Of a DNA stretch of 20,326 bases, positions 5,354 to 12,480 are shown in pieces. The position numbers were made by a program, and so were the translations under genes. The notes under the pieces were generated by a model. That model was not told where the DNA came from. It saw nothing but the letters and a program-made list of their open reading frames with translations, and ran no database searches. This stretch comes from Frankiaceae bacterium (lineage in GTDB: Bacteria; Actinomycetota; Actinomycetes; JAFAQI01): the NCBI GenBank assembly GCA_030840545.1, contig JAVEEH010000179.1, positions 1-20,326 of the forward strand. Direction: 5' to 3'. Each line of letters opens with the position of its first letter. The first letter of the stretch is position 1.

Positions 5354-7557
5354 GCCTTCTCGAGGTAGTCGGCCCGGTCCGTGTCGACGAGCTCACGGAC
5401 GGCCTGCACCAGCCCGTCGTAGGACGACAGGGTCGGGTCCAGGTCGACGAGTGCGGTGGCCTCCTCGCGAGCGGCGACGATGATGTCCTCGTCGCGGAGC
5501 AACCGCAGCAACCGCAAACTCGACCGTCGGCCCGACTGCACAGCTCCGAGCACATCTCCTTCACGCCGCTGCTCGAGATCGAGGCGGGCGAGAGCGACAC
5601 CGTCGAGAGTGGCCGCGACGCCATCGAGTCGTTCGCGGGCGGGCGTGTCCGGCTCGGCGTCGGTGGCGAGCAGGCAGAGCCCGGCGTGCTCGCCACGGCC
5701 GACGCGACCACGCAGCTGGTGGAGCTGGGAGACACCGAAGCGGTCGGCGTCCAGCACGAGCATGACCGTGGCGTTTGCAACGTCGACCCCGACCTCGATG
5801 ACTGTCGTCGCCACGAGCACGTCGATGTCGCCGGCGGCGAAGCGGCGCATCGCGTCGTCCTTGGCATCCGACGGCATCCGGCCGTGCAACATGTCGACCC
5901 GCAGCCCGGCGAGCGGGCCCTCCGCCAGCATCGGCGCGATCTCCGTCACCGCCGCCGGCGGCCGACGCGCGGCCGGAGCATCCTCGTCGTCGGTGAAGGA
6001 CACCAGCGGCTCGGCGACATCGTCACCGCCGATGCCCTGTTGGCCGATCTGGGGGCAGACGATGTAGGCCTGCCGTCCGGACTCGACCTCCTCGCGCACC
6101 CGCTGCCAGGCACGTTCGAGCCATTGTGGCTTTTCACCGATGGGAACGACATTCGTCTGGATGGCCACCCGACCGATGGGCAGCTCGGTCAGCATCGACG
6201 TCTCGAGGTCGCCGTAGACCGTCATCGCCACCGTGCGCGGGATCGGCGTCGCCGTCATCACGAGAACGTGCGGGGGTGTCGGAGCTTTGGCGCGCAACGC
6301 ATCTCGCTGCTCGACGCCGAAACGATGCTGCTCGTCGACGACGACCAGCCCCAGGTCGGCAAACTGCACGTGCTCCTGCAACAGCGCATGCGTGCCGACC
6401 ACGATGCCGGCCGCACCGCTTGCTGCGTCGAGGAGGTTGGCCCGCCGGGTCTGCGCACTCTGCGACCCGGTCAGCAGCGCAACCCGGGTCGCGACCTCAC
6501 CCCCGCCGAGCTCGCCGGCCGCGGCCAGCGGCCCGAGCAGCTGGCGGATGGTGCGCGCGTGCTGCTGGGCAAGCACCTCGGTCGGTGCCAGCAACGCAGC
6601 CTGACCACCGCTGTCGGCGACGGCGAGCATCGCACGCAACGCGACAACGGTCTTGCCTGAACCGACCTCTCCCTGCAACAGCCGGTGCATGGGATGCGGT
6701 CGCGCGAGATCGTTGAAGATCTCGGCACTCACATCACGCTGGCCATTGGTGAGGTCGAAGGGAATCAGCTCGTCGAACGCCTCGAGCAGACCGCCGAGCA
6801 CCGTGCGCCGCGGCACCGCTGGCTGCGCGGCGGCCGCAGCACGTCGTTGCGCAAGCACGACCTGCAGCACGAACGCCTCGTCCCACTTCAACCGTTGCTC
6901 GGCGCGCGCGACCTGCGCGCGGGTGTCGGGCTGATGGATGAGTCGCAACGCCTCGGCGAGGTCGGTCAGGCCATGCCGCGCGCGAATCTCCGTGGGGATC
7001 GGATCATCACCGAGGTCGACGACGTCGAGTGCCACGCGCACCGCCTTGGCGATGTTCCACGACGGCATCGCCGCGGTGGCCGGGTAGACGGGGATCAGTC
7101 CCGTGAGCAGACCCTTCTCGACCCCGACCGACTCGTCCTCGTCCTCGTCGATGAGCTGCGTCTGCGGGTTGGTCAGCTGCAGGGCGCCGCGGAACGACCC
7201 GACCTTGCCCGCGAACAGACCGCGTTGGCCCACCTCGAGCTGCTTCGCCCGCCACCCCTGGTTGAAGAAGGTCAGCGTCAGCAGACCGCGGCCGTCGGTC
7301 ACCACGACGTTCACCATCTGGCCACGCCGATTGCGCATCGGCCGGCTCTCGATCTTCTTGATCTCGGCCATGACCGTGACGTAGTCATCATGCCGGAGCT
7401 CACTGAGCGCCGTGAGCACCCCGCGTTCGGCATAGCGGCGGGGATAGTGCCGCAGCAGGTCGCCGGCGGTGTGCAGCTCAAGTCCTTTGGCCAGTGCCTT
7501 CGCCGCCTTGTCGCCGATGATGTCGCGCAGCGGCGATGACGGGGCGGGCGTTGTCAC
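5350..7557 (-). CDS. recG: ATP-dependent DNA helicase RecG
   Basis: The 735-residue product has an N-terminal OB-fold wedge domain (about 50-140), Walker A GEVGSGKT at 296-303, the DEQH box at 408-411, TATPIPRT at 435-442 and the motif VI region LRGRVGRGEHAG near the C-terminus. RecG reverses stalled forks and branch-migrates Holliday junctions. The start is GTG at 7557, overlapping the stop of the fakA-like gene as GTGA. It is followed by rsmD with a 4-base overlap. An acidic DEDEDES insert (about 137-143) in the wedge region is a small local feature. All helicase motifs are intact and length is normal for the family. Confidence 0.97.
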   Translation of the reverse strand: MTTPAPSSPLRDIIGDKAAKALAKGLELHTAGDLLRHYPRRYAERGVLTALSELRHDDYVTVMAEIKKIESRPMRNRRGQMVNVVVTDGRGLLTLTFFNQGWRAKQLEVGQRGLFAGKVGSFRGALQLTNPQTQLIDEDEDESVGVEKGLLTGLIPVYPATAAMPSWNIAKAVRVALDVVDLGDDPIPTEIRARHGLTDLAEALRLIHQPDTRAQVARAEQRLKWDEAFVLQVVLAQRRAAAAAQPAVPRRTVLGGLLEAFDELIPFDLTNGQRDVSAEIFNDLARPHPMHRLLQGEVGSGKTVVALRAMLAVADSGGQAALLAPTEVLAQQHARTIRQLLGPLAAAGELGGGEVATRVALLTGSQSAQTRRANLLDAASGAAGIVVGTHALLQEHVQFADLGLVVVDEQHRFGVEQRDALRAKAPTPPHVLVMTATPIPRTVAMTVYGDLETSMLTELPIGRVAIQTNVVPIGEKPQWLERAWQRVREEVESGRQAYIVCPQIGQQGIGGDDVAEPLVSFTDDEDAPAARRPPAAVTEIAPMLAEGPLAGLRVDMLHGRMPSDAKDDAMRRFAAGDIDVLVATTVIEVGVDVANATVMLVLDADRFGVSQLHQLRGRVGRGEHAGLCLLATDAEPDTPARERLDGVAATLDGVALARLDLEQRREGDVLGAVQSGRRSSLRLLRLLRDEDIIVAAREEATALVDLDPTLSSYDGLVQAVRELVDTDRADYLEKA

Positions 7558-9161
7558 TCCACCCCGATCAGCAGCGGGTAGTGCGGCTGGCCACCGACGT
7601 AGACGACGGTCTCGACCGACGGCGCCAGTGTCGCGACGTGGTCGGCGAGATCGCCGCCGAGGCGTGGGTCCGCTTCACTGCCGACGACGATGGTCACGAG
7701 CTCGCCGCCGCCGACGAGCATCCACTCGAGCAGACCGCGGGCCACCTGCCCGACATCGTCGCCGATGAGCGCCACGTCGTCATCGATGAGCCCGAGCACG
7801 TCGCCGGTGCGACACCGGCCCGCACTCGTCTGCGCATCGTGGATGGCGTGCGTGACCTCTGCATAACGGGTCGCGGCGGCCGCGGCGCTCATCGAGACCA
7901 CGTCATCGTCGCAGCGGCGGCTCGCGTCATGAACGGCGACCGCGGCGAGCCCCTGCACCGGAGATCGGGTCGGCACGACGATGACCGTCCGCCCCGCCGC
8001 GCGGGCAGCCGCGGCGGCGTTGTCAGCGACGGCGCGCATCTCGCGCGCGTTGGGAAGCACGACGACCTGCTCGACACCGGCACGCTCGATCGCAGCCTGA
8101 ACGTCGGACATCGACGGGTGGTTGTCTCGGTCGCCTTCGAGCACGTCGGCGCCGGCGGCTCGGAACAGCTCCGCGATGCCACCGGCAGGAGCGACCGCCA
8201 CCACCCGCGACAGCGACTGCGACTCCGCCGCGATCTGGTCGGCGAATCGCGTGACGCTGATGCGGTGCGGACGACCCGCGTCGACCCCGGCCTCGATGGC
8301 GGCGCCGACGTCATTGACGTGCACGTGCACGTGGTGCAGACCACCACCGCCGACGATGACGAGTGCATCGCCGAGCCCGTCGAGACGGCTGCGCAGCCCG
8401 TCGACTGCGTCGTCGGGAGCGTCGAGCAGGAACTCCACCTCGTAGGTGTAGGCGTCGCTGCCCGACTCGCGGGTGGCGACGAGGACGCGGCGATCGGCCG
8501 GGCCTGCACGGGCGGTCGGCACGGCGACGCCCGTGACGACCGCCGCCAGCGCATCGAGCAGCACCACCAGGCCGCGGCCACCGGCATCGACCAGGTCGGC
8601 GGCCACGAGCTGCGGCAGCTGGAACCGGGTGCGGGCGAGCTCGGCCCGGGCCGCGTCGGCCGCGGCTGTCACCACAGCGGCGAGGTCAGCGGGGTCGGCC
8701 TCCGCCGCGCCCTTTGCGGCCGAGCGCGCGACGGTCAGCACGGTGCCCTCGGCCGGGTGCGCCACGGCGGCATACGCGGTCTCGGCTGCGCGGGACAGCG
8801 CATGCTGGACGTCGGCGCCGGTCGCGGACTCGCAACCGGACAGGACCTCGGCCAGCCCGCGCAGCAGCTGGCTGAAGATCACGCCGGAGCTGCCCCGCGC
8901 TCCCCGCAACGCCGCATCCGCGATCGTGCGCACGGTGTGCGCGAGGTCCGGCAGGTCGCCCTGGTCGGTGTCGGCGGCGAGGCCGTCCACGACCGCCTGC
9001 ATGGTCAGCAGCAGGTTGGTGCCGGTGTCCCCGTCCGGCACGGGATAGACGTTGAGCGCGTCGATCTCGGCGCGGGCCTCCCCGAGAGCCGTGCACCCGG
9101 TGCGGCACCAGTTCCGGACGGCCGCTGCGTCCAGGACCAGCAGCGGCGCCGTACCCGTCAC
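7554..9161 (-). CDS. DAK2-domain protein, fatty-acid-kinase (FakA/YloV)-like
   Basis: The 535-residue product has an N-terminal DAK2 (DhaL-like) domain: NVYPVPDGDTGTNLLLTMQ with Asp43, Asp45 and Asn49 as Mg-ATP ligands, and GARGSSGVIFSQLLRGL further on. The middle and C-terminal parts follow the FakA/YloV pattern, with LHHVHVHVNDVG at about residues 273-284 and VVLPNAREMRAVADNAA. In Gram-positives FakA phosphorylates fatty acids held by FakB (DegV family); no fakB is in this window, so the substrate is inferred. In M. tuberculosis the corresponding region is, as I recall, split into Rv2975c and Rv2974c next to recG; here it is one intact gene. It starts the 11-gene run with GTG at 9161, no Shine-Dalgarno, and a -10 box 7 bases upstream. 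It overlaps recG by 4 bases. Confidence 0.87.
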   Translation of the reverse strand: MTGTAPLLVLDAAAVRNWCRTGCTALGEARAEIDALNVYPVPDGDTGTNLLLTMQAVVDGLAADTDQGDLPDLAHTVRTIADAALRGARGSSGVIFSQLLRGLAEVLSGCESATGADVQHALSRAAETAYAAVAHPAEGTVLTVARSAAKGAAEADPADLAAVVTAAADAARAELARTRFQLPQLVAADLVDAGGRGLVVLLDALAAVVTGVAVPTARAGPADRRVLVATRESGSDAYTYEVEFLLDAPDDAVDGLRSRLDGLGDALVIVGGGGLHHVHVHVNDVGAAIEAGVDAGRPHRISVTRFADQIAAESQSLSRVVAVAPAGGIAELFRAAGADVLEGDRDNHPSMSDVQAAIERAGVEQVVVLPNAREMRAVADNAAAAARAAGRTVIVVPTRSPVQGLAAVAVHDASRRCDDDVVSMSAAAAATRYAEVTHAIHDAQTSAGRCRTGDVLGLIDDDVALIGDDVGQVARGLLEWMLVGGGELVTIVVGSEADPRLGGDLADHVATLAPSVETVVYVGGQPHYPLLIGVE

Positions 9162-9168
9162 GTCTGGG

Positions 9169-9174
9169 AGCGTA
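9169..9174 (-). promoter_or_regulatory. -10 box for a leaderless fakA-recG operon transcript
   Basis: TACGCT (TANNNT) on the minus strand is followed by CCCAGAC (7 bases) and then the GTG start at 9161. No Shine-Dalgarno sequence exists in between. In actinobacteria this spacing places the transcription start on the first base of the start codon, giving a leaderless mRNA. The -35 region is not evident. Confidence 0.6.
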
Positions 9175-9225
9175 GAGCCGCAGCCGGACAGATCCGCCCC
9201 GAGCGGCTCAGCCGGAGGTCGCCTT

Positions 9226-9255
9226 TTGAGGTTGTGCGGCTGACCGGGCTACCCT
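9226..9255 (+). promoter_or_regulatory. Promoter of rpmB
   Basis: TTGAGG (9226-9231), an 18-base spacer and TACCCT (9250-9255) form a sigma70-type promoter. Transcription would begin near 9262, leaving a leader of about 46 bases with GGAG at 9297-9300. It lies back to back with the fakA -10 box at 9169-9174. Confidence 0.55.
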
Positions 9256-9307
9256 GGCAGCGTCGTTCGGCCGGCTCGGCCGACTCACCGTGACTTGGAG
9301 AACTCCC

Positions 9308-9496
9308 GTGGCTTCCGTGTGCGACGTCTGCGGCAAGGGGCCGGGGTTCGGCATGAGCGTGTCGCACTCGCACCGACGCACCCGCCGCAGGTTCAACCCC
9401 AACATCCAGTCGGTGCGCGCTCTCGTCGGCCGCGGCACCCGCCGCCGCATCAACGTCTGCACCTCCTGCCTCAAGGCCGGCAAAGTCACCCGCTGA
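9308..9496 (+). CDS. rpmB: 50S ribosomal protein L28
   Basis: The 62-residue product reads VASVCDVCGKGPGFGMSVSH at its start, the L28 signature, then HRRTRRRFNPNIQ, and ends CTSCLKAGKVTR. The two CxxC pairs (VCDVC and CTSC) make it the zinc-binding C+ form. GTG at 9308 has GGAG 7 bases upstream. It is a single-gene unit, divergent from the fakA-recG operon; an rpmB copy next to the DAK-recG genes is a conserved actinobacterial arrangement. Confidence 0.97.
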   Translation: MASVCDVCGKGPGFGMSVSHSHRRTRRRFNPNIQSVRALVGRGTRRRINVCTSCLKAGKVTR

Positions 9497-9500
9497 CGCC

Positions 9501-9522
9501 GAGCGTCGCGCTGGCGGCGCTC
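9501..9522 (+). terminator. Hairpin after rpmB, probable terminator
   Basis: GAGCGTCG (9501-9508) pairs with CGGCGCTC (9515-9522) over 8 bp, including one G-U pair, with a 6-base loop, 4 bases after the rpmB stop. No U-tract follows. It lies in the 65-base convergent gap and could serve both rpmB and the TauE gene. Confidence 0.45.
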
Positions 9523-9561
9523 CCTCGGGCCTTGCCAGCCCAACGCTCGACCGTCGGCGCC

Positions 9562-10269
9562 TCAGCCTGCGAGAGCCGATATGAGCACGGCGAGTCCCCC
9601 GGCGGCGGCCAGCAGCAGCGTCACACCTCGCGCCCGCGCCGCCGACACCCGTCCCGCGAGCCGGGCGCCGATGATTGAACCCGCGACCAGCGCTGCGACG
9701 AGCACGCCGGCCTGGTGCCACGACCAGTGCGGCCACCCGAGGCTCAGCAGCGTCACGACGTTCAACGCCAGGAAATAGGCCTGCAGTGTCGCGCGCAGCC
9801 GGCTCGGGTCCCAGCGGGCGCCGGTCGCATAGACCGCGACGGCCGGACCACCGGCGGACGCGAGCACGTTCATCGTTGCGGACACCAGCCCCGCGACCAC
9901 TCCGCCGACGACGCCGGTGTCCCTCGTCCGTCCAGCGGCGACGAGTGCCGCGCCGACGACGATGACGCCGCCCGCCGCTGCCCGGAGCCCACGCGGATGC
10001 ACGTCGGCGAGCACCGCGACGAGAACAGGTGTCGCCGCCAGCGCCGCGACGAGCACCGGCAGCACGCGCCGCACCATCACCACGCGGTGCTCGCGCGCGA
10101 GCACCGCGATGTTGACGATCATCGACAACACGACGGCGACCCGCACACCCTCGCGCGCGCCGAAGACCGTGAACAGCAGCGGGCCGCCGACGAGCGCGAA
10201 GCCGATCCCGCTGACCGACTGCGCAGCCGCGCCGACGGCGACGGCAACGGCGGCCAGCGCAAGGGTCAA
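9562..10269 (-). CDS. TauE/SafE-family sulfite/anion exporter
   Basis: The 235-residue product is almost wholly hydrophobic, with about 7-8 membrane segments and the TauE/SafE-type N-terminal motif SVSGIGFALVGGPLLF (about 18-33); a second related stretch, NVLASAGGPAVAVYATG, lies near 135-151, as expected from the family's internal repeat. These proteins move sulfite, sulfoacetate or other small organic anions across the plasma membrane; the substrate here is unknown. The best start is TTG at 10269-10267, which overlaps the stop of the GNAT gene as TTGA; no ATG or GTG lies near the first membrane segment. It is last in the thiL-GNAT-tauE group. Confidence 0.85.
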   Translation of the reverse strand: MTLALAAVAVAVGAAAQSVSGIGFALVGGPLLFTVFGAREGVRVAVVLSMIVNIAVLAREHRVVMVRRVLPVLVAALAATPVLVAVLADVHPRGLRAAAGGVIVVGAALVAAGRTRDTGVVGGVVAGLVSATMNVLASAGGPAVAVYATGARWDPSRLRATLQAYFLALNVVTLLSLGWPHWSWHQAGVLVAALVAGSIIGARLAGRVSAARARGVTLLLAAAGGLAVLISALAG

Positions 10270-10727
10270 CGCAGGTCTTTGGCGAAGCTCAGCGAGTCGG
10301 GTTCACAGCGGTAGTGACCGAACCCTTCGATGCGCTCGTAGCCCGACGACTCATACAGGGCGATGGCCTCAGGCTGCTTCAGACCGGTCTCGAGCAACAC
10401 ACGCGTCGCGCCCATGCTCCGAGCGATGTCCTCCAGCCGGCCCAGCACGAGTCGCGCCCAACCACGACCGCGGGCCTCGGGGACGACGTACATCCGTTTG
10501 ATCTCGACCGTTGCGTCGTCGATCAGCCGCAGCCCACCACTCACGACCGGCGTGACGTCGAGATAGCCGACGAGGAATCTGCCGCGCGGCGCCGCGAACT
10601 CCCCCGGATCGACCGGCGACGTGTCGGGTCCGCCGTAACGGCTCACATACTCGAGCTGGACGGCGGCGATGAGCTGCTGCGCCACCGGCCCGTCGTAGGG
10701 CTCCTCGCGGAGGTCGAGCTCACTCAC
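10266..10727 (-). CDS. GNAT-family N-acetyltransferase
   Basis: The 153-residue product has the GNAT acetyl-CoA-binding core: the beta4 segment VEIKRMYVVPEARGRGWARLVL, with the pyrophosphate-binding R-G-x-G pattern (ARGRGWA), and the terminal LLETGLKQPEAIALYESSGYERI motif typical of small-molecule acetyltransferases. The acceptor cannot be told from sequence. I place the start at GTG 10727-10725 (V-S-E-L), 10 bases after the thiL stop; no Shine-Dalgarno is present but a -10 box lies exactly 7 bases upstream. It overlaps the TauE gene by 4 bases. It could be co-transcribed from thiL as well as from its own promoter. Confidence 0.88.
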   Translation of the reverse strand: MSELDLREEPYDGPVAQQLIAAVQLEYVSRYGGPDTSPVDPGEFAAPRGRFLVGYLDVTPVVSGGLRLIDDATVEIKRMYVVPEARGRGWARLVLGRLEDIARSMGATRVLLETGLKQPEAIALYESSGYERIEGFGHYRCEPDSLSFAKDLR

Positions 10728-10734
10728 CCGATCC

Positions 10735-10740
10735 AGCCTA
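10735..10740 (-). promoter_or_regulatory. -10 box for leaderless GNAT-tauE transcript, overlapping the thiL stop codon
   Basis: TAGGCT on the minus strand is followed by GGATCGG (7 bases) and the GTG start at 10727. The first three bases of the hexamer are the TAG stop codon of thiL. Spacing matches a leaderless start. Confidence 0.55.
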
Positions 10741-11766
10741 GAGCGCGAAGTGGTCGTGGCCCGCCGGCCCGCTCGGCGTGACGTCCACGAAGACAACTCC
10801 TGCGTCGCCCATGACGACGCGCCCGACCTGCTGGAAAGGCACCGGCTCCGGCAGGTCGGCGAGCATCGCCACCGCACGCAACGCGGATGCGTCAGGCATC
10901 GTCGCGGCGAAGGCGTGATCCTCGCCGCCGCCCGCGACCCAGGACAGCGGATCGACCCCCAACGCCAACCCCGCCTCCACCAACTCGGCCGGCAGCGGCA
11001 GGTCGTCGCTCGCCAGCTCGATGCGCACGCCGGACAGAACCGCGACATGACCCAGGTCAGCGGCCAACCCGTCGGAGACGTCGATCATCGCGGTCGCACC
11101 AGCAACGGCAAGCCGAAGCCCGGCGGCATAGGGCACGACGGGGCGCCGATGCGCATGGGTCAACGGGTCGTCGGGACGACCGGCCAGCAGCAGTGCCAGG
11201 CCGGCCGCGGCGAACCCGAGCCGTCCCGCGACCACGACCACGTCACCCGGTTGTGCTCCGCCGCGTGTCACCGGTGCCCGACCACCGAGATCGCCCAGAG
11301 CGGTGACGGAGATCGTCAACACCGCCGATCGAACGACGTCACCGCCCACGACCGAGGCGCCGACCACGTCGCACTCCGCACGCAGGCCGTCGGCCAGCCC
11401 GTCGACCCACTCCAACGGCAGGTCGGCCGGAGCGGCGAGGCCCACGACGACAGCGGTCGGCGTGGCCCCCATCGCCACGATGTCGGCCAGACTCTGCGCG
11501 GCGGCCTTCCGGCCGACGTCCTCCGCCGACGACCAGTCGCGACGGAAATGGCTGCCCTCGACCAGCAGGTCCGTCGTCGCCACCACTCGCCCGTCCGGGG
11601 CCGAGAGGACAGCGGCGTCGTCGCCGGGGCCGACGACGACGTTGTCACCCTGCTGAAGGCGCGCGACGATGCGGGCGATCAGCCCGAACTCCCCTGCGTC
11701 GGAAACCGAGATGCCAGCCTCTTCCGTCGTCCGATAGCGTCCACCCTGCAAGGGAGTTTGGGGCAT
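10738..11766 (-). CDS. thiL: Thiamine-monophosphate kinase
   Basis: The product has the ThiL sequence blocks: GEFGLIARIV, VGPGDDAAVL, ATTDLLVEGSHFRRDW, DVGRKAAAQSLADIVAMGA, GASVVGGDVV, PVTRGGAQPGD, MIDVSDGLAADLGH and VAGGGEDHAF. ThiL phosphorylates thiamine monophosphate to thiamine pyrophosphate with ATP and Mg, the last step of the pathway; the Asp-rich GDD and DVSDG sites bind metal. The coordinates use ATG 11766, giving 342 residues, but this adds about 18 residues before the family start and has no ribosome-binding site. An in-frame TTG lies at 11751. A GGAAGAGG sits 5 bases before an in-frame ATC at 11712-11710, which would give 324 residues, close to the usual length. The function is certain; the start is not. 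Confidence 0.93.
   Translation of the reverse strand: MPQTPLQGGRYRTTEEAGISVSDAGEFGLIARIVARLQQGDNVVVGPGDDAAVLSAPDGRVVATTDLLVEGSHFRRDWSSAEDVGRKAAAQSLADIVAMGATPTAVVVGLAAPADLPLEWVDGLADGLRAECDVVGASVVGGDVVRSAVLTISVTALGDLGGRAPVTRGGAQPGDVVVVAGRLGFAAAGLALLLAGRPDDPLTHAHRRPVVPYAAGLRLAVAGATAMIDVSDGLAADLGHVAVLSGVRIELASDDLPLPAELVEAGLALGVDPLSWVAGGGEDHAFAATMPDASALRAVAMLADLPEPVPFQQVGRVVMGDAGVVFVDVTPSGPAGHDHFAL
11735..11740 (+). promoter_or_regulatory. Possible -10 box of the Lrp-domain/DUF3515 pair
   Basis: TAGCGT (TANNNT) lies about 70 bases before the plus-strand GTG at 11809, inside the 5' part of the thiL frame. No good -35 is visible. If right, promoters of the two divergent units overlap. Confidence 0.25.
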
Positions 11767-11808
11767 TCGCAGACTCGGGCAAGCCGGCGACTCGCGCAAG
11801 GAGCAGCA

Positions 11809-12045
11809 GTGACGGTCCAGGCCTACATCCTGATCCAGACTGAGGTCGGCAAAGCAGCCGCTGTCGCCCTGGAGATCGCCAACATCAAGGGCGTCACGAT
11901 GGCGGAGGACGTCACCGGCCCCTACGCCGTGACCGTGCGGGCCGAGCCCCGCAACGTCGACGAGCTCGGCAAGCTGGTGGTCGCCAAGGTGCAGGGCGTC
12001 CCGGGCATCACTCGGACACTGACCTGTCCCGTCGTCCACCTCTGA
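11809..12045 (+). CDS. Stand-alone Lrp/AsnC effector-binding (RAM) domain protein
   Basis: The 78-residue product (VTVQAYILIQTEVGKAAAV at its start, then GPYAVTVRAEPRNVDELGKLV and GVPGITRTLTC) is a single RAM/AsnC_trans_reg domain with the alpha-beta sandwich pattern, lacking the N-terminal helix-turn-helix of full Lrp proteins. In full-length Lrp this domain binds amino acids and mediates oligomerisation; stand-alone versions form similar oligomers but have no settled role. GTG at 11809 has AAGGAG 5 bases upstream. It is divergent from thiL, and its stop overlaps the start of the DUF3515 lipoprotein as CTGA. Confidence 0.88.
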   Translation: MTVQAYILIQTEVGKAAAVALEIANIKGVTMAEDVTGPYAVTVRAEPRNVDELGKLVVAKVQGVPGITRTLTCPVVHL

Positions 12046-12479
12046 CCCCGCGGCTGCTCAGCGCCGCCTTCGTCCTCGTCGCACTGGCGGGCTGCACCTC
12101 GGGCACCGTCACGATCACTTTGCCGAACCCAGCCGGCGCCGTGCGCGCAGCCTGCGCGCGTCTCGTCGACTATCTCCCCGCCAGCCTCGACGGTCACCGG
12201 TCGAGAGTGGTGCGGCCCCGATCACCACTCGTGCACGCCTGGGGTTCGCCACCGATCGTGATGCGATGCGGGGTGGCCCAACCGGCGGGCTTCAGCGCGA
12301 ACTCGCCGCAGACCGCGAGCGTCGACGGAGTCGTCTGGTTCCAGCAGATCGAAGGCAACCGGGTGCGCTGGACTGCCATCCGCCACGACGCAGACGTCGA
12401 GCTCATCGTGCCGACAAGCTACGAAGCGCAAGGCGGCTTCCTGGCCGAGCTCGCCCGCGCGCTGAAACAAGTCCCCTGA
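12042..12479 (+). CDS. DUF3515 lipoprotein with apparent CTG start
   Basis: The 145-residue product has a short signal peptide (TPRLLSAAFVLVALAGC) with Arg4 and the lipobox LAGC at Cys18, so it should be diacylated and anchored outside the membrane. The mature part (LPNPAGAVRAACARLVDYLP near 27-46; VMRCGV, VVWFQQIEGNRVRWTAI) matches the actinobacterial DUF3515 family, whose function is unknown; Cys38 and Cys76 might pair. No ATG, GTG or TTG precedes the signal peptide in frame for at least 80 bases. The only sensible start is CTG at 12042, overlapping the stop of the previous gene (CTGA); starting at the TTG at 12120 would remove the signal peptide. The M. tuberculosis Rv2980 gene beside ddlA is, as I recall, of the same family. 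It ends 1 base from the convergent ddl gene. Confidence 0.82.
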   Translation: MTPRLLSAAFVLVALAGCTSGTVTITLPNPAGAVRAACARLVDYLPASLDGHRSRVVRPRSPLVHAWGSPPIVMRCGVAQPAGFSANSPQTASVDGVVWFQQIEGNRVRWTAIRHDADVELIVPTSYEAQGGFLAELARALKQVP

Positions 12480-12480
12480 G

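Noticed and set aside
8316..8335. A run of repeated acgtgc units that looked like a simple repeat or a binding site.
   Set aside because: It encodes the alternating HVHVHV motif of the fakA-like protein, which belongs to the family pattern.
5224..9293. Long plus-strand open frames opposite recG and the fakA-like gene.
   Set aside because: They are antisense to genes with complete motifs, have no recognised domains or sensible ribosome-binding sites, and follow the codon bias of the opposite strand.
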